Origin: Bacillus sp. 03113
GTDB lineage: Bacteria; Bacillota; Bacilli; Bacillales; Cytobacillaceae
Assembly: GCF_006546985.1 (NCBI RefSeq)
Contig: NZ_VATK01000018.1
Span: 1-64,000, forward strand
Direction: 5' to 3'
Length of the DNA: 64,000 nt
The notes below the pieces were generated by a model, which searched no databases, was not told where the DNA came from, and was given only the letters and a program-made list of their open reading frames with translations. This document shows, piece after piece, positions 1-10,874 of the stretch; the stretch's first letter is position 1, and each line of letters begins with the position of its first letter. The translations under genes were made by a program, and so were the position numbers.

Positions 1-69
1 TGAAGGGATCGGTCTTGAAAACCGACAGGCGGGTTAAACCGCGCGGGGGTTCGAATCCCTCTTCCTCCG
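1..69 (+). tRNA. tRNA-Ser(TGA), 5' end cut by window
   Basis: The 3' part of a class II tRNA. The anticodon arm GGTCTTGAAAACC gives anticodon TGA, followed by a long variable arm, a T-arm with GGTTCGAATCC, acceptor strand TTCCTCC and discriminator G. CCA is encoded at 70-72. The acceptor 5' strand and D-arm lie before the window. Confidence 0.95.
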
Positions 70-151
70 CCATTTTTACCAAATCTATTTTGTTGTGAAA
101 AATGAGCATTTGTAAAATTGGAGTATAAAAAAATAATTATTATATTATTAT

Positions 152-246
152 CGCGGGGTGGAGCAACGAGCAAGGCTTCACGAATAAACTGCGAGTTGTA
201 TCAATCGAGCAGCATCTTGAATAAGCTACCTGAGATTGATACAGTC
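152..246 (+). repeat. Interrupted 5' fragment of tRNA-fMet carrying a hairpin element
   Basis: Positions 152-165 repeat the first 14 bases of the intact tRNA-fMet found 138 bp downstream, ending at GAGCA. A 78-base insert follows (166-243). The tRNA sequence then resumes for only a few bases (GTC, 244-246) before it decays into AT-rich DNA. The insert ends in an inverted repeat, TGTATCAATC (197-206) with GATTGATACA (234-243), a perfect 10-bp stem around a 27-base loop. The same element, diverged, follows broken tRNA-Phe and tRNA-Asn fragments. TGGAGCA occurs on both sides (159-165 and 259-265). A mobile or recombination origin is inference. Confidence 0.7.
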
Positions 247-289
247 AAATTGCAAAAATGGAGCATGGAAAATTATTCATTATTATCGT

Positions 290-363
<74 letters not shown>

Positions 364-367
364 TTAA

Positions 368-440
368 GGTCCCGTGGTGTAGCGGTTAACATGCCTGCCT
401 GTCACGCAGGAGATCGCGGGTTCGATTCCCGTCGGGACCG
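368..440 (+). tRNA. tRNA-Asp(GTC)
   Basis: Acceptor GGTCCCG pairs with CGGGACC. The anticodon loop CTGTCAC gives GTC, the T-loop is TTCGATT, and discriminator G is followed by encoded CCA (441-443). Only 4 bp separate it from tRNA-fMet, so the two are probably co-transcribed. Confidence 0.97.
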
Positions 441-475
441 CCATTAAGTTTTACTTTAAAAAGCTATGATATTAT

Positions 476-573
476 GGCTCAGTAGCTCAGTCGGTAGAGC
501 AGATTGCTCACTTCCTGAATAAGCTTCTGCGGCAATCTGCGAGAAAGATCGAGAGATCTTTTGAGCAAAGGAC
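476..573 (+). repeat. Interrupted 5' fragment of tRNA-Phe carrying a hairpin element
   Basis: Positions 476-501 are identical to the first 26 bases of the intact tRNA-Phe at 612, ending at GAGCA. The tRNA resumes at 563-573 with GAGCAAAGGAC, which matches 633-643, then breaks off. GAGCA is therefore present on both sides of the insert, like a short target duplication. The insert has two inverted repeats: GCAGATTGC (499-507) with GCAATCTGC (532-540), and AAAGATC (544-550) with GATCTTT (555-561) closing a GAGA tetraloop. The first loop carries TGAATAAGCTTCTG, close to the loop of the fMet-linked element. Confidence 0.7.
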
Positions 574-611
574 AAGCTGTAAATTAAGTTTAGGGAAAAG
601 AATATTATGAT

Positions 612-684
612 GGCTCAGTAGCTCAGTCGGTAGAGCAAAGGACTGAAAATCCTTGTGTCGGCGGTTCGATTCCGTCCTGAGCCA
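612..684 (+). tRNA. tRNA-Phe(GAA)
   Basis: Acceptor GGCTCAG pairs with CTGAGCC, D-stem GCTC/GAGC, anticodon loop CTGAAAA gives GAA, T-arm CGGTTCGATTCCG, discriminator A. CCA is not fully encoded. Confidence 0.97.
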
Positions 685-714
685 CCTTTTAATTCCGTTA
701 TAGCTTATTATTAT

Positions 715-788
715 GGCGGCTATGGCGAAGTGGTTAACGCATCGGATTGTGGCTCCGACATTCGTGGGTTCGATTCCCATTAGTCGCC
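715..788 (+). tRNA. tRNA-His(GTG)
   Basis: The anticodon loop TTGTGGC gives GTG. The extra 5' G (position -1, at 715) that marks tRNA-His pairs with C73 (788). CCA is encoded at 789-791. Confidence 0.96.
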
Positions 789-810
789 CCATAATATAAT
801 TTTATAAAAC

Positions 811-881
811 GCGGGTGTAGTTTAATGGTAAAACCTCAGCCTTCCAAGCTGATGTCGTGGGTTCGATTCCCATCACCCGCT
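811..881 (+). tRNA. tRNA-Gly(TCC)
   Basis: Acceptor GCGGGTG pairs with CACCCGC. The anticodon loop CTTCCAA gives TCC, the T-arm is GGGTTCGATTCCC, discriminator T, CCA encoded at 882-884. Confidence 0.96.
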
Positions 882-889
882 CCAAAAAT

Positions 890-963
<74 letters not shown>

Positions 964-977
964 CCATTCCAAAGTAA

Positions 978-1083
978 AGTAGCTCAGTGGTAGAGCAACA
1001 AGCATAGCTTCTATGTTTTTCACTGCGGGTTGTACTCATCGAGCAGCATCTTGCATTAGCCTTCTGAGATGAGGACATTCGGC
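978..1083 (+). repeat. Interrupted 5' fragment of tRNA-Asn carrying a hairpin element
   Basis: Positions 978-997 equal bases 6-25 of the tRNA-Asn gene at 1120, ending at GAGCA. An 80-base insert follows (998-1077), then TTCGGC (1078-1083) of the same tRNA, then AT-rich DNA. The insert aligns with the fMet-linked one, gap-free from CTGCG to the end at roughly three quarters identity. Its stem is TGTACTCATC (1031-1040) with GATGAGGACA (1068-1077), around a loop also 27 bases long. Stem bases differ from the fMet copy on both sides so that pairing is kept (one mismatch), while much of the loop is conserved. Confidence 0.7.
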
Positions 1084-1119
1084 AAAGATAATCGAAATTT
1101 AGTAAGAAATATTATATTT

Positions 1120-1191
1120 TCCGCAGTAGCTCAGTGGTAGAGCATTCGGCTGTTAACCGAACGGTCGTAGGTTCGAATCCTACCTGCGGAG
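1120..1191 (+). tRNA. tRNA-Asn(GTT)
   Basis: Acceptor TCCGCAG pairs with CTGCGGA. The anticodon loop CTGTTAA gives GTT, the T-arm is AGGTTCGAATCCT, discriminator G, CCA encoded at 1192-1194. Confidence 0.97.
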
Positions 1192-1197
1192 CCATAT

Positions 1198-1285
1198 GGA
1201 GAAGTACTCAAGTGGCTGAAGAGGCGCCCCTGCTAAGGGTGTAGGTCGGGTAACCGGCGCGAGGGTTCAAATCCCTCCTTCTCCG
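1198..1285 (+). tRNA. tRNA-Ser(GCT)
   Basis: Class II tRNA with a long variable arm. Acceptor GGAGAAG pairs with CTTCTCC. The anticodon loop CTGCTAA gives GCT. CCA is encoded at 1286-1288. Confidence 0.96.
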
Positions 1286-1292
1286 CCATTTA

Positions 1293-1364
1293 GGCCCGTT
1301 GGTCAAGCGGTTAAGACACCGCCCTTTCACGGCGGTAACACGGGTTCGAATCCCGTACGGGTCA
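1293..1364 (+). tRNA. tRNA-Glu(TTC)
   Basis: Acceptor GGCCCGT pairs with ACGGGTC. The anticodon loop CTTTCAC gives TTC, the T-arm is CGGGTTCGAATCCCG. CCA is not encoded. This is the last tRNA of the cluster, just before a terminator. Confidence 0.96.
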
Positions 1365-1380
1365 TACATGATATCTACAG

Positions 1381-1412
1381 AAAATGTCGAGATTAATTCT
1401 CGACATTTTTTA
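1381..1412 (+). terminator. Terminator of the tRNA cluster
   Basis: A stem of AAAATGTCGAGA with TCTCGACATTTT, short loop, followed by a T-run. It sits 16 bp after tRNA-Glu. Confidence 0.9.
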
Positions 1413-1909
1413 TTGTCCAGGAAATAATCATTTTAATTAGCATATTCTACATTATCAGTCAATAAGACACACAACTCAAAGCTTTAAAGAAACGAAGGTG
1501 GAAATTGCCAACATCCAGCTTCAAAGGCTTTAGGTCACAAGCAAATCCTCTCTTAAAATCATTCTTTCATAAACTAGTTTATAAACGTATTAAATTCGTC
1601 ATTAGGTATAATTGCCTTTGATTTTAGCATCTTAAACAAGTTTTTTGTATATTTTCTTTCCTCTCTAGCTTAGCTCCTTCTACAAAATTTTTTTCTTTTT
1701 CTTTCTTATATTTTTTCCGTCATAAGTCGTGCTTATTAAGACGAAATTTGTAGAAAGAACACAAATTCCATGATAACTTCTATAAAAATCCTTATTTTTT
1801 ATTCGTTTCTACCAAGAAAATTGTCAAAAATTTTAAGTTTATAAATAAAGGATTTTTTTAATGATACTAGAATTTAAATATATATAGTAGAAAAAGAAGA
1901 GAGAGTAGG
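1413..1909. other. AT-rich spacer before the glycogen operon
   Basis: About 500 bp with no convincing gene or RNA between the tRNA terminator and glgB. It must hold the glg promoter. A TTGTCA (1821-1826) is visible but has no well-spaced -10 box, so no promoter is called. In B. subtilis the glg operon is sporulation-controlled (SigE); no clear SigE site was found by eye. Confidence 0.5.
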
Positions 1910-3799
1910 ATGACTGTGAAAGAAATACTTCCAACTGATTTTCAATTACATTTATTTCATGAAGGAAATTTGTTTGAGAGTTACAAAATGCTCGGGTCGC
2001 ATGTGGAATACGAAAATGAAAGAGCTTTCACGAGATTTTGTGTATGGGCTCCTAATGCAAAACAAGTGAATCTAGTAGGGGATTTTAATCATTGGAATGG
2101 GACAGATTATCCTTTAAGTAAGCTGAACAGTCAAGGAATCTGGATGATCCGATTAGATGAAAATTTATTAGGTTCCGTTTATAAGTATGAAATCATTTCC
2201 ACGACTGGTGAGATCCTTTTAAAGGCAGATCCTTATGCTTTCTTATCTGAAGTAAGACCAAATACTGCATCTATTGTGTATTCATTAGATGGATATGAAT
2301 GGAATGATCATTCCTGGAGAAAAAGGAAAGAAAAGAGAGATATTTATTCTGATCCGATGATCATTTACGAAGTACATTTAGGTTCATGGAAGCTAAAGGA
2401 AGATGGAAGTCTCTATAATTATCATGAGCTAGCAGATGAATTAATCCCTTATGTAGTAGAGCATGGATTTACTCATCTTGAGATTCTTCCGATTATAGAG
2501 CATCCCCTTGATATTTCTTGGGGTTATCAAGGAACAGGTTATTATTCAGCTACTAGCAGATACGGAGATCCTAAGGGTTTTATGTATTTTGTTGATCAAT
2601 GTCATCAAAATGGTATTGGGGTTATCTTAGACTGGGTTCCAGGTCATTATTGTAAGGATAGTCATGGGTTATATCGATTTGATGGAGGCTATTTATTTGA
2701 ATATGAGACAGAGCAAGATCGAGAAAATCCAATTTGGGGAACAGCTAATTTTGATCTTGGCAAAACAGAGGTTCAAAGCTTTCTCATTTCAAACGCTCTA
2801 TTTTGGATGGAATACTTTCATATAGATGGCTTTCGAATTGATGCTGTATCAAATATTATCTATTGGCCGAATTCCGATAGAAAAAATGATTTTGGAACAG
2901 AGTTTTTAAAAAAATTAAACAAAGTTGTTTTTCAACACGATCCACATATCTTAATGATTGCTGAAGATTCAACCGATTGGCCTCAGGTTACAGCGCCGGT
3001 TCATGGAGGTGGATTAGGATTTAATTATAAGTGGAACATGGGCTGGATGAATGATTTCCTTGAATATATGGAAACTTACCCAGATGACCGTTCAAATGTT
3101 CATCATAAAGTTACATTTTCTCTTTTATATGCATTTAGCGAAAATTTTGTTTTACCTCTATCACATGATGAAGTTGTTCATGGGAAGAAATCTCTATTGA
3201 ATAAAATGCCAGGAGACTATTGGCAGAAATTCGCTCAATTTAGATTATTACTTGGCTTTATGATAGCGCATCCAGGAAAAAAATTACTTTTTATGGGCTT
3301 TGAGCTTGCACAGTTTTCAGAATGGAAAGATAAAGAACAGTTAGATTGGAATTTATTAGAGTATGACATGCATCAAAATGCAAATGCATATGTTATAGAA
3401 TTAATTAAATTTTATAAGCGATCAAAGCCTTTATTTGAACTAGATCATCATTATGAAGGTTTTGAATGGATTGATGTAAATAATACGGAGCAATCCATAT
3501 TCTCTTTTATTCGAAAAGGGAAAAAAGAAGATGATTTCCTAATCGTTATTTGCAATTTTACTTACCGCGCCTACCACGACTATCAGATAGGAGTTCCTAA
3601 GGAAGGTACATATAGGGAAGTAATGAATAGTGATGGAGAACAATTTGGTGGAAGTGATGTAATTAATAAAAGACCTGTAAAAGCGAAACACTCTACCTTC
3701 CATGGAAGACCTTATTCTATAAAAGTATCCATTCCTCCATATGGTATTTCTATTTTTAGACCAGTAAAGCATCGAAAGGAGAGAAAAGGGCATGATTAA
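1910..3799 (+). CDS. glgB: 1,4-alpha-glucan branching enzyme GlgB
   Basis: 629 aa, normal family length. It makes alpha-1,6 branches in glycogen. An N-terminal CBM48-like domain ([18 protein letters not shown] near residue 48) precedes a GH13 barrel. Catalytic motifs visible: GFRIDAV with the nucleophile Asp, IAEDST with the acid/base Glu, and LSHDEV with the transition-state Asp. First gene of the five-gene operon; its end overlaps glgC by 8 bp, suggesting translational coupling. A purine-rich site (GAGAGTAGG) lies just before the ATG. Confidence 0.97.
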   Translation: MTVKEILPTDFQLHLFHEGNLFESYKMLGSHVEYENERAFTRFCVWAPNAKQVNLVGDFNHWNGTDYPLSKLNSQGIWMIRLDENLLGSVYKYEIISTTGEILLKADPYAFLSEVRPNTASIVYSLDGYEWNDHSWRKRKEKRDIYSDPMIIYEVHLGSWKLKEDGSLYNYHELADELIPYVVEHGFTHLEILPIIEHPLDISWGYQGTGYYSATSRYGDPKGFMYFVDQCHQNGIGVILDWVPGHYCKDSHGLYRFDGGYLFEYETEQDRENPIWGTANFDLGKTEVQSFLISNALFWMEYFHIDGFRIDAVSNIIYWPNSDRKNDFGTEFLKKLNKVVFQHDPHILMIAEDSTDWPQVTAPVHGGGLGFNYKWNMGWMNDFLEYMETYPDDRSNVHHKVTFSLLYAFSENFVLPLSHDEVVHGKKSLLNKMPGDYWQKFAQFRLLLGFMIAHPGKKLLFMGFELAQFSEWKDKEQLDWNLLEYDMHQNANAYVIELIKFYKRSKPLFELDHHYEGFEWIDVNNTEQSIFSFIRKGKKEDDFLIVICNFTYRAYHDYQIGVPKEGTYREVMNSDGEQFGGSDVINKRPVKAKHSTFHGRPYSIKVSIPPYGISIFRPVKHRKERKGHD

Positions 3800-4934
3800 A
3801 AAAAGTTGTGTAGCAATGCTGCTAGCAGGAGGTAAAGGAAGTAGATTACATTCCTTAACAGAGAATTTGGCTAAACCTGCTGTTCCATTTGGTGGAAAGT
3901 ATAGAATTATCGATTTCACTTTAAGTAATTGCACTAATTCTGGTATTGAAACGGTTGGGGTACTTACACAATATCAACCATTAGTATTAAACTCTTATAT
4001 TGGGATCGGGAGTGCATGGGATTTAGATAGAAGAAATGGTGGAGTAACAGTTCTTCCTCCGTATAGCGAATCATCAGAAGTGAAATGGTATACGGGAACG
4101 GCAAGTGCAATCTATCAAAATCTAAACTACTTGACACAATTTAGTCCTGAATATGTATTGATTCTATCAGGAGATCATATTTACAAAATGAATTATGAAT
4201 TAATGCTCGACTATCATATTCAAAAGGGATCGGATATAACGATTTCAGTGAAAGAAGTCCCTTGGAGTGAAGCTAGTCGATTCGGCATTATGAATACGGA
4301 TCGTGATTTAAGAATTGTCGAATTTGATGAAAAGCCAAAGAAACCGAAAAATAATTTAGCCTCAATGGGCATTTATATATTTAACTATAAAGTTCTAGTC
4401 GATTCTTTACTAAAAGATAGTACAGACCCAAATTCATCCCATGATTTTGGAAAAGATATTCTTCCCATGCTTATAAATGAAGGTAAAAAGGCATATGCTT
4501 ATCCTTTTAGTGGATACTGGAAAGATGTAGGTACTGTCAAAAGTCTATGGGAAGCAAATATGGATCTATTAGAAAATAGTGAAGGGTTAGATCTATTTGA
4601 TCATACTTGGCGTATTTATTCAGTGAACCCTAATCACCCACCTCAATTTATTTCTGCCGATGCTGAGGTAACTGATTCTTTAATCAATGAAGGTTGTGTC
4701 ATTGAAGGGATTCTTGAAAAATCAGTTGTATTTCAAGGAGTAACAGTTGATAAAGGAGCTGTTATTCGTGAATCAGTTATTATGCCTGGAGCCGTTATTG
4801 GTAAAAATTCGTATATTGAAAGAGCCATTGTGCCTTCTAATATAAAAATCCCAGCTGGTACAGTCATTAAAGGAGATTACAGTAAAGATGAAATTATTTT
4901 GGTAACAGAAGACATGATTCAAGCGATTCAATAA
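3792..4934 (+). CDS. glgC: Glucose-1-phosphate adenylyltransferase GlgC
   Basis: 380 aa. Makes ADP-glucose from ATP and glucose-1-phosphate, the committed step of glycogen synthesis. The N-terminal nucleotidyltransferase motif [10 protein letters not shown] and the sugar-phosphate loop FDEKPK are intact, and the C-terminus has the left-handed beta-helix hexapeptide pattern ([11 protein letters not shown]). Translation is probably coupled to glgB. Pairs with glgD to form the two-subunit enzyme known from Bacillus and Geobacillus. Confidence 0.97.
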   Translation: MIKKSCVAMLLAGGKGSRLHSLTENLAKPAVPFGGKYRIIDFTLSNCTNSGIETVGVLTQYQPLVLNSYIGIGSAWDLDRRNGGVTVLPPYSESSEVKWYTGTASAIYQNLNYLTQFSPEYVLILSGDHIYKMNYELMLDYHIQKGSDITISVKEVPWSEASRFGIMNTDRDLRIVEFDEKPKKPKNNLASMGIYIFNYKVLVDSLLKDSTDPNSSHDFGKDILPMLINEGKKAYAYPFSGYWKDVGTVKSLWEANMDLLENSEGLDLFDHTWRIYSVNPNHPPQFISADAEVTDSLINEGCVIEGILEKSVVFQGVTVDKGAVIRESVIMPGAVIGKNSYIERAIVPSNIKIPAGTVIKGDYSKDEIILVTEDMIQAIQ

Positions 4935-4970
4935 AAAATAGGATAAATAGATGGATGGGAGGGTATTTTA

Positions 4971-5999
4971 TTGAATAAGAGAATACTAGGTGTCATTGAT
5001 GCAACTACTTATTATGATCATTTAGAGGAATTGATTGTCCAGCGCTCTCTTGCTGCAATCCCAATCGGTGGCAGATATCGTTTGATTGATTTTGTACTAT
5101 CTAATATGGTGAATTCTGGGATTGAAAGTGTGGCCATTTTTCCAAAGTTTCAATATCGCTCACTAATGGATCACTTAGGTTCAGGGAAGAACTGGGATTT
5201 AGACAGAAAAAGAGATGGTTTATTCTTTTTTCCTTCTCCTATCCTTGATGGATTTAGTAAAGGTATCGGGTCGTTTAATAATTTCGCGGCAAATCTAGAT
5301 TATTTTTACAGAGGTGCACAGGAATACACGTTAATTGCAAATTGCTATACTGTCTTTAATATGGATTTTAGACCGGTTTTAGAGCAGCATATTCAATCTG
5401 GCTGCGATATTACAGAAATCCAACAAAGAGGTCAGTCATTAGAAATCTATATCCTTAAAACTTCTCTTCTCATCAATTTAGTTAAAACAATGGAAAAAAC
5501 AGGTTACAGCTGCATGAGAGATGTCGTAAGCGACATTCATCATAATTATAAAATTTGTGTTTATGAGCATTCTGATTATGCAGTAATGATTAATTCAATC
5601 GAAAATTATTTTGCTGCTAGTATGGAGTTTCTTAAACCTGAAATTTGGAGTTCTTTATTTTTAAAAGAACAACCAATATATACAAAAGTAAAGGATGAAC
5701 CACCTACCCATTATTTAAAAGGAGCTAATGTACGGAATTCGATGATTGCAAATGGATGCGTAATCGAAGGAAAAGTAGAGAATAGCATAATTTCTCGTGC
5801 TGTTAAAATTGGAAAAGGTGTGTCAATTAAAAATTGCATTATTATGCAAAAATGGCAGATTGGAGATAACAGTACACTTGAATCGGTTATTTTAGATAAA
5901 GATGTAAGAGTGGAAGCGGGAACTTCGATCGAAGGCACTGAAAAATTACCATTTGTGATTCGTAAAGGCACAGTCCAGGGAGCGTTGATGAATTCGTGA
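4971..5999 (+). CDS. glgD: GlgD, GlgC-like regulatory subunit of ADP-glucose pyrophosphorylase
   Basis: 342 aa with the same fold as GlgC, but the nucleotide-binding AGGKGSRL motif is lost: the N-terminus reads [13 protein letters not shown]. This fits the family's role as a non-catalytic partner. Retained are the [14 protein letters not shown] segment and the C-terminal hexapeptide repeats ([12 protein letters not shown]). The start is TTG, supported by GGGAGGG 7 bp upstream. Overlaps glgA by 4 bp (GTGA). Confidence 0.93.
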   Translation: MNKRILGVIDATTYYDHLEELIVQRSLAAIPIGGRYRLIDFVLSNMVNSGIESVAIFPKFQYRSLMDHLGSGKNWDLDRKRDGLFFFPSPILDGFSKGIGSFNNFAANLDYFYRGAQEYTLIANCYTVFNMDFRPVLEQHIQSGCDITEIQQRGQSLEIYILKTSLLINLVKTMEKTGYSCMRDVVSDIHHNYKICVYEHSDYAVMINSIENYFAASMEFLKPEIWSSLFLKEQPIYTKVKDEPPTHYLKGANVRNSMIANGCVIEGKVENSIISRAVKIGKGVSIKNCIIMQKWQIGDNSTLESVILDKDVRVEAGTSIEGTEKLPFVIRKGTVQGALMNS

Positions 6000-7447
6000 A
6001 AGTCTTGTTTGCAGTTTCAGAATGTGTACCATTTGTAAAGTCAGGAGGTTTAGCTGATGTTGCAGGTGCACTGCCAAAAGAGTTATTAAAGCTAGGGACA
6101 GATGTCAGAATTATTTTACCTAAATATGGCACGATTAAAGAAGAAATAAAGAATAAAATGGTTAAAAGAGTGGACTTTACGGTTCAAGTTGGTTGGAGAC
6201 ATCAATATTGCGGAATTGAAGAGCTTGAATATGATGGAATAACTTTCTACTTTATCGATAATGAGTACTATTTCAAGCGCGATCAATTATATGGTTACAT
6301 GGACGATGGAGAAAGATTCTCCTATTTTAACCGAGCGGTATTAGATAGTTTAGAAAAATTAAATTATTTTCCAGATGTTATTCATTGCCACGATTGGCAT
6401 AGTGGGATGATCCCATTTTTGTTAAAAGTGGAGTATCAAAATAGAGAGCAATACAGTTTGATTAAAACTGTGTTTACTATACACAATTTACAATTTCAAG
6501 GAATCATGCCGAAGGGGGCATTAGGCGATTTATTGAATTTGGATGATCGGTATTTCAATATAGAGCAATTAGAATTTTACGGGAATATTAATTTTATGAA
6601 AGGAGCTTTAGTATCTGCTGATAAAATTACAACGGTCAGCCCTACCTATCGAAATGAAATTCAAACCGACTATTTCGGTGAAAAATTAAATCAGCTTTTA
6701 ATAAAGCGTTCGAATGATGTCACGGGTATTTTAAATGGAATAGATGAAGATATTTATAATCCTGAGACGGATCTATTTATTGGACAAAAATATTCAAAAA
6801 ATGAATTAGATAAAAAGCTTGAAAATAAAAGGAGAATCCAAGAGCAATTCGGATTGGAGCCATTAGATGTACCTCTAATAACAATGATTACACGCTTAAC
6901 GAGTCAGAAGGGGCTTGACCTCGTTAAGCGTGTATTCCATGAATTGATGACCGAGGACGTTCAAGTGATCATTCTTGGAACTGGAGATATTGAATTTGAG
7001 CATTTCTTTATCTATATGGAGTATTTATATTCAAATAAGTGTAAATCGTATATTGGTTTTGATGAAGGTTTGGCGCATCAAATATATGCAGGAAGTGATT
7101 TATTCCTTATGCCCTCAAAATTTGAGCCTTGTGGTTTAGGACAAATGATTGCTTTAAAGTACGGTTCTATTCCGATCGTAAGAGAAACAGGTGGGCTAAA
7201 CGACACAGTATTTTCATATAATGAAATGACTGGCGAGGGGAATGGATTTAGCTTTACTAATTTTAATGCTCATGACTTGTTGTATACGATTAGACGAGCG
7301 ATTTCCTATTATTATCACAAGGATATTTGGAACAAGATTTTAAAGACTGCTATGTCATCGGATTGCAGCTGGGCTCAATCTGCCTTTAAGTATAATCAAC
7401 TCTACGCAGAACTCATCTCAAGGAGTGAGAGTCATGTTTTCGAATAA
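5996..7447 (+). CDS. glgA: Glycogen synthase GlgA (ADP-glucose)
   Basis: 483 aa, GT5 family with GT-B fold. The N-terminal ADP-glucose loop motif [10 protein letters not shown] is at residues 16-25, and the C-terminal domain carries KFEPCGLGQ and [10 protein letters not shown]. Elongates alpha-1,4 glucan chains from ADP-glucose made by GlgC/D. GTG start inside the glgD stop region, so coupled translation is likely. Confidence 0.96.
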   Translation: MKVLFAVSECVPFVKSGGLADVAGALPKELLKLGTDVRIILPKYGTIKEEIKNKMVKRVDFTVQVGWRHQYCGIEELEYDGITFYFIDNEYYFKRDQLYGYMDDGERFSYFNRAVLDSLEKLNYFPDVIHCHDWHSGMIPFLLKVEYQNREQYSLIKTVFTIHNLQFQGIMPKGALGDLLNLDDRYFNIEQLEFYGNINFMKGALVSADKITTVSPTYRNEIQTDYFGEKLNQLLIKRSNDVTGILNGIDEDIYNPETDLFIGQKYSKNELDKKLENKRRIQEQFGLEPLDVPLITMITRLTSQKGLDLVKRVFHELMTEDVQVIILGTGDIEFEHFFIYMEYLYSNKCKSYIGFDEGLAHQIYAGSDLFLMPSKFEPCGLGQMIALKYGSIPIVRETGGLNDTVFSYNEMTGEGNGFSFTNFNAHDLLYTIRRAISYYYHKDIWNKILKTAMSSDCSWAQSAFKYNQLYAELISRSESHVFE

Positions 7448-9845
7448 TGAAGAATTTAAAAAACATTTTTTAAAAAAGCTTGAGATGATGTACGGAAAAA
7501 GCTTTAAAGAAAGCACAAATATTGATCATTTCCATACTCTTGGAAATATGATTCGTGAATATGTCAGTAAGAATTGGATTAATACGAATGAAACTTATCG
7601 AATTGGAAAAGAAAAGCAAGTATATTACCTCTCCATCGAATTTTTATTAGGCCGTTTATTAAGGCATAATTTGATTAATCTAGGAATTGAAAAAATTGTT
7701 GAGACCGGTTTTAATGAGCTTGGAATTAAGTTATCAGATATCGATGAAGTGGAAGCTGATGCAGGGCTTGGAAACGGTGGACTCGGTCGCCTTGCTGCTT
7801 GTTTTTTGGATTCATTAGCTTCATTAAATCTTCCAGGGCATGGACATGGGATTCGCTATAAACACGGGTTGTTTGAACAAAAAATTGTGGATGGGTATCA
7901 AATTGAATTGCCAGAACAATGGCTTCGTCACGGGAATGTATGGGAAGTAAGAAAGCAAGACTTATCAATAGATGTACCGTTTTGGGGGAAAGTCGAGAGC
8001 TCAGAAGAAAATGGGCGTCTCGTTTTCCGCCATGTTTTTGCCGAAATGATTACAGCTGTTCCTTATGATGTTCCTGTTGTCGGTTATCAAACAGATACTG
8101 TAAATACATTAAGACTATGGAGTGCTGAACCCGCTCCATTTCCTATTCATAAAGACATTTTAAAATATAAAAGAGAAACAGAAGTAGTGTCTGAGTTTCT
8201 ATACCCAGATGATACCCACGATGATGGGAAAATTTTGCGCTTAAAACAACAATATTTTTTAGTGTCTGCAAGCATACATTCCATTGTAAGAGCGTATAAA
8301 AAACAGCATAATAGTTTGCTAGATTTTCATGAACATATCAGTATTCATATAAATGATACACACCCTGTATTAGCTATTCCAGAATTAATGAGGGTATTAA
8401 TGGACGAAGAAGGCCTTGAATGGGAAGAGGCGTGGACGATCACAACTCAAACGATATCCTATACAAATCATACAACATTATCAGAAGCATTAGAAAAATG
8501 GGCAGTTCGAATTTTTCAACCTCTTCTACCAAGAATTTTTATGATTGTTAATGAAATAAATGAACGTTTTTGTAAAAAGCTTTGGGAAAAGTATCCTGGT
8601 GATTGGGAACGTATTGAAAATATGGCCATTATCGCACATGATCAAGTAAAAATGGCACATTTAGCACTCGTGGGAAGCTTTAGTGTAAATGGAGTGGCTA
8701 AAATTCACACTGAAATCTTAAAGAACCGTGAAATGAAAGATTTTTATCAATTTTATCCTGAAAAATTTAATAATAAGACAAACGGAATTACTCACCGTCG
8801 TTGGCTGATTAAATCGAATCCAAAATTAACTTCGTTAATAACAGAAGTAATAAGTGAGAAGTGGATTCATGAGCCCACTGAATTGAGTAAATTAAAAGCT
8901 TATCACAATCATTCATCTTTTATGGAGAAACTTGCTTCCATTAAAAAAGAAAATAAACAGCATTTGGCTAAAAGAATTCTGGATAAGAATGGGGTTAAGG
9001 TGGATCCTGATTCTATTTTTGATATTCAAGTTAAAAGGCTTCATGCCTACAAGCGTCAGTTATTAAATGTTCTTCATATTATGTATTTATATAATCGATT
9101 GAAAGAGGATTCCCACTTTGACATATATCCAAGAACGTTTATTTTTGGGGCTAAAGCTTCTCCAGGATATTACTATGCAAAAAAAATTATCAAGCTTATT
9201 AATTCTGTTGCAGAAACGGTGAATCATGATCCATCTGTATCGGATCGACTTAAAGTAATTTTTATGGAAAATTATCGAGTTTCATTAGCAGAAGAAATTT
9301 TCCCAGCAGCCGACGTTAGTGAGCAAATATCTACGGCGAGCAAGGAAGCATCAGGGACTGGGAATATGAAATTTATGATGAATGGTGCTGTCACCGTTGG
9401 AACACTTGATGGGGCAAATATTGAAATTGCAGAGAAGGTTGGGCTAGAAAATATTTTTATATTCGGTATGAATGCTGAAGAGGTATTAAATTATTATCAA
9501 AATGGCGGTTACCGATCTATGGAGTACTATCATCTTGATAAGCGAATTCAACAAGTTGTAAATCAATTAAAATATGGCTTATTCCCTGGAATTGAAAGTG
9601 AATTTGAACCAATTTTCGATTCTTTACTAGTAGAAAATGATCAATATTTTGTTCTAAGAGATTTTGATTCTTATGTGAAGATTCATGAAAGTGTCAATGA
9701 AGTGTATGGGGATCAAAACAAGTGGTTAAATATGAGCCTTGTTAATATAGCAGAGTCTGGTTATTTTTCAAGTGATCGTACGATTAAAGAATATGCTGAT
9801 GAAATTTGGAAAATAAAACCTGTTTCAAAAAACTTTGTATATTAA
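7434..9845 (+). CDS. glgP: Glycogen phosphorylase GlgP
   Basis: 803 aa from the ATG at 7434. A GTG at 7425 is in frame, but AAGGAGTGAG lies over it and is well spaced for the ATG. GT35 family: releases glucose-1-phosphate from glycogen. The pyridoxal-phosphate signature [14 protein letters not shown] and the following [10 protein letters not shown] are intact. The start overlaps the glgA end by 14 bp. Last gene of the operon, so synthesis and breakdown are co-expressed. Confidence 0.95.
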   Translation: MFSNNEEFKKHFLKKLEMMYGKSFKESTNIDHFHTLGNMIREYVSKNWINTNETYRIGKEKQVYYLSIEFLLGRLLRHNLINLGIEKIVETGFNELGIKLSDIDEVEADAGLGNGGLGRLAACFLDSLASLNLPGHGHGIRYKHGLFEQKIVDGYQIELPEQWLRHGNVWEVRKQDLSIDVPFWGKVESSEENGRLVFRHVFAEMITAVPYDVPVVGYQTDTVNTLRLWSAEPAPFPIHKDILKYKRETEVVSEFLYPDDTHDDGKILRLKQQYFLVSASIHSIVRAYKKQHNSLLDFHEHISIHINDTHPVLAIPELMRVLMDEEGLEWEEAWTITTQTISYTNHTTLSEALEKWAVRIFQPLLPRIFMIVNEINERFCKKLWEKYPGDWERIENMAIIAHDQVKMAHLALVGSFSVNGVAKIHTEILKNREMKDFYQFYPEKFNNKTNGITHRRWLIKSNPKLTSLITEVISEKWIHEPTELSKLKAYHNHSSFMEKLASIKKENKQHLAKRILDKNGVKVDPDSIFDIQVKRLHAYKRQLLNVLHIMYLYNRLKEDSHFDIYPRTFIFGAKASPGYYYAKKIIKLINSVAETVNHDPSVSDRLKVIFMENYRVSLAEEIFPAADVSEQISTASKEASGTGNMKFMMNGAVTVGTLDGANIEIAEKVGLENIFIFGMNAEEVLNYYQNGGYRSMEYYHLDKRIQQVVNQLKYGLFPGIESEFEPIFDSLLVENDQYFVLRDFDSYVKIHESVNEVYGDQNKWLNMSLVNIAESGYFSSDRTIKEYADEIWKIKPVSKNFVY

Positions 9846-9864
9846 AAGATAATTTCAAAAAAAC

Positions 9865-9891
9865 GAGCGCCCTTAAAGAGACTGGGCGCTT
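9865..9891 (+). terminator. Hairpin after glgP
   Basis: AGCGCCC (9866-9872) pairs with GGGCGCT (9884-9890). The T-run after it is poor (TCATTAATGT), so termination may be inefficient. It lies between convergent glgP and yteA. Confidence 0.55.
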
Positions 9892-9976
9892 CATTAATGT
9901 CTCAGAAGGTATATCAGGTAAATGGATATTCGATTTAATAAGCGATTCTTCAAAAAATGAAGTAAAGGCATTTGTC

Positions 9977-10747
9977 TTACTCTTCTGTTCTTTCCTCATT
10001 TTTATCATCCACATAACCATCTGTTTGTTTGTAAGGAACATCTCCAAAAGGGGCATCGATATTTTCTTGATTTAGCAGTGCTTCATATTCTTCGTGTTTT
10101 TTGGAAGGGAAGATGATTTTATTTTTTCCAGTTATATCTGTTCCTACAAAAGTTTCATAATCCTCAGTAAAGCCTTCATCATCATGTCCTTGATTATATA
10201 GGCTATTATAATCTTCATAGTCCCCTTTTAAATCTGATGGTGTTTCTGAAGTGCCATATCTTGCTACTTCTTGATAGCTGTCTTCTAAGTCTGTTAATTC
10301 TGTAAATTGTCGATGTTGAAAATAGTTTCCATGAGCTGGTTCAAGCACTTCTTCTTCGACAGGTCGATCACTTGGTAAAAACTGTTTTGGACTATGCTCC
10401 TTACAGTTCAATGAATAAGGAAGCGCCTCTAATCTTTCAAATGGGATTTCTATACCACAAACAGTGCAAACACCATATGTCCCAGCATCCATTGCTTTTA
10501 AAGCGTCTTTGATCTTCACTAATTCAGAATCTGCATGTACATCGAGCGCCATATCCTTCTCTCGCTCAAATAATTCAGAGCCCATATCAGCTGGATGATT
10601 ATCATAAATAGACAGCTCCCCAACAGCTTCCCTGCTGTTTCCTTCCTCTAAACTGTCCTTTTTTAGCTCGTGTAGATGATATTCAAGTTCTTTTCTATCG
10701 TTTAATAACTGCTTTTTTAGTATCAATAGTTGTTCTCTCGAAAGCAA
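9977..10747 (-). CDS. yteA: YteA-type DksA/TraR zinc-finger protein
   Basis: 256 aa. An N-terminal coiled-coil region (residues 1-85, charged and Leu-rich) leads to a DksA/TraR-like zinc finger. Ligands seen are C94, C97, C115 and H118 (CTVC ... NCKEH), so the fourth ligand is His rather than Cys. The C-terminal part (about 140-256) is acidic and low complexity. TTG start. In B. subtilis yteA also lies beside menA. Function unknown; a role at RNA polymerase is inferred from the family only. Confidence 0.85.
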   Translation of the reverse strand: MLSREQLLILKKQLLNDRKELEYHLHELKKDSLEEGNSREAVGELSIYDNHPADMGSELFEREKDMALDVHADSELVKIKDALKAMDAGTYGVCTVCGIEIPFERLEALPYSLNCKEHSPKQFLPSDRPVEEEVLEPAHGNYFQHRQFTELTDLEDSYQEVARYGTSETPSDLKGDYEDYNSLYNQGHDDEGFTEDYETFVGTDITGKNKIIFPSKKHEEYEALLNQENIDAPFGDVPYKQTDGYVDDKNEERTEE

Positions 10748-10858
10748 AGCTGATCACATCCTCATTACATCATTATTTTCTTAGTATGAGCGATACTGGC
10801 TGAAACAAAACAAAAGATTGATAAAATAATGTTGTAAGAAAAATGAATATTTTTGATA

Positions 10859-10873
10859 ATGAAAACGTTTTAT
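10859..10873 (+). promoter_or_regulatory. Probable CcpA site (cre) upstream of treP
   Basis: ATGAAAACGTTTTAT fits the cre consensus WTGNAANCGNWNNCW at all but one position and abuts the -35 box. Consistent with carbon-catabolite control of trehalose uptake. Confidence 0.7.
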
Positions 10874-10874
10874 A

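Noticed and set aside
152-246. Possible integron attC-like or group I intron identity of the tRNA-embedded element
   Set aside because: No GTTRRRY/RYYYAAC core sites, and it is far too short for a group I intron. The host tRNA fragments also lack their 3' halves, so splicing would not restore a tRNA.
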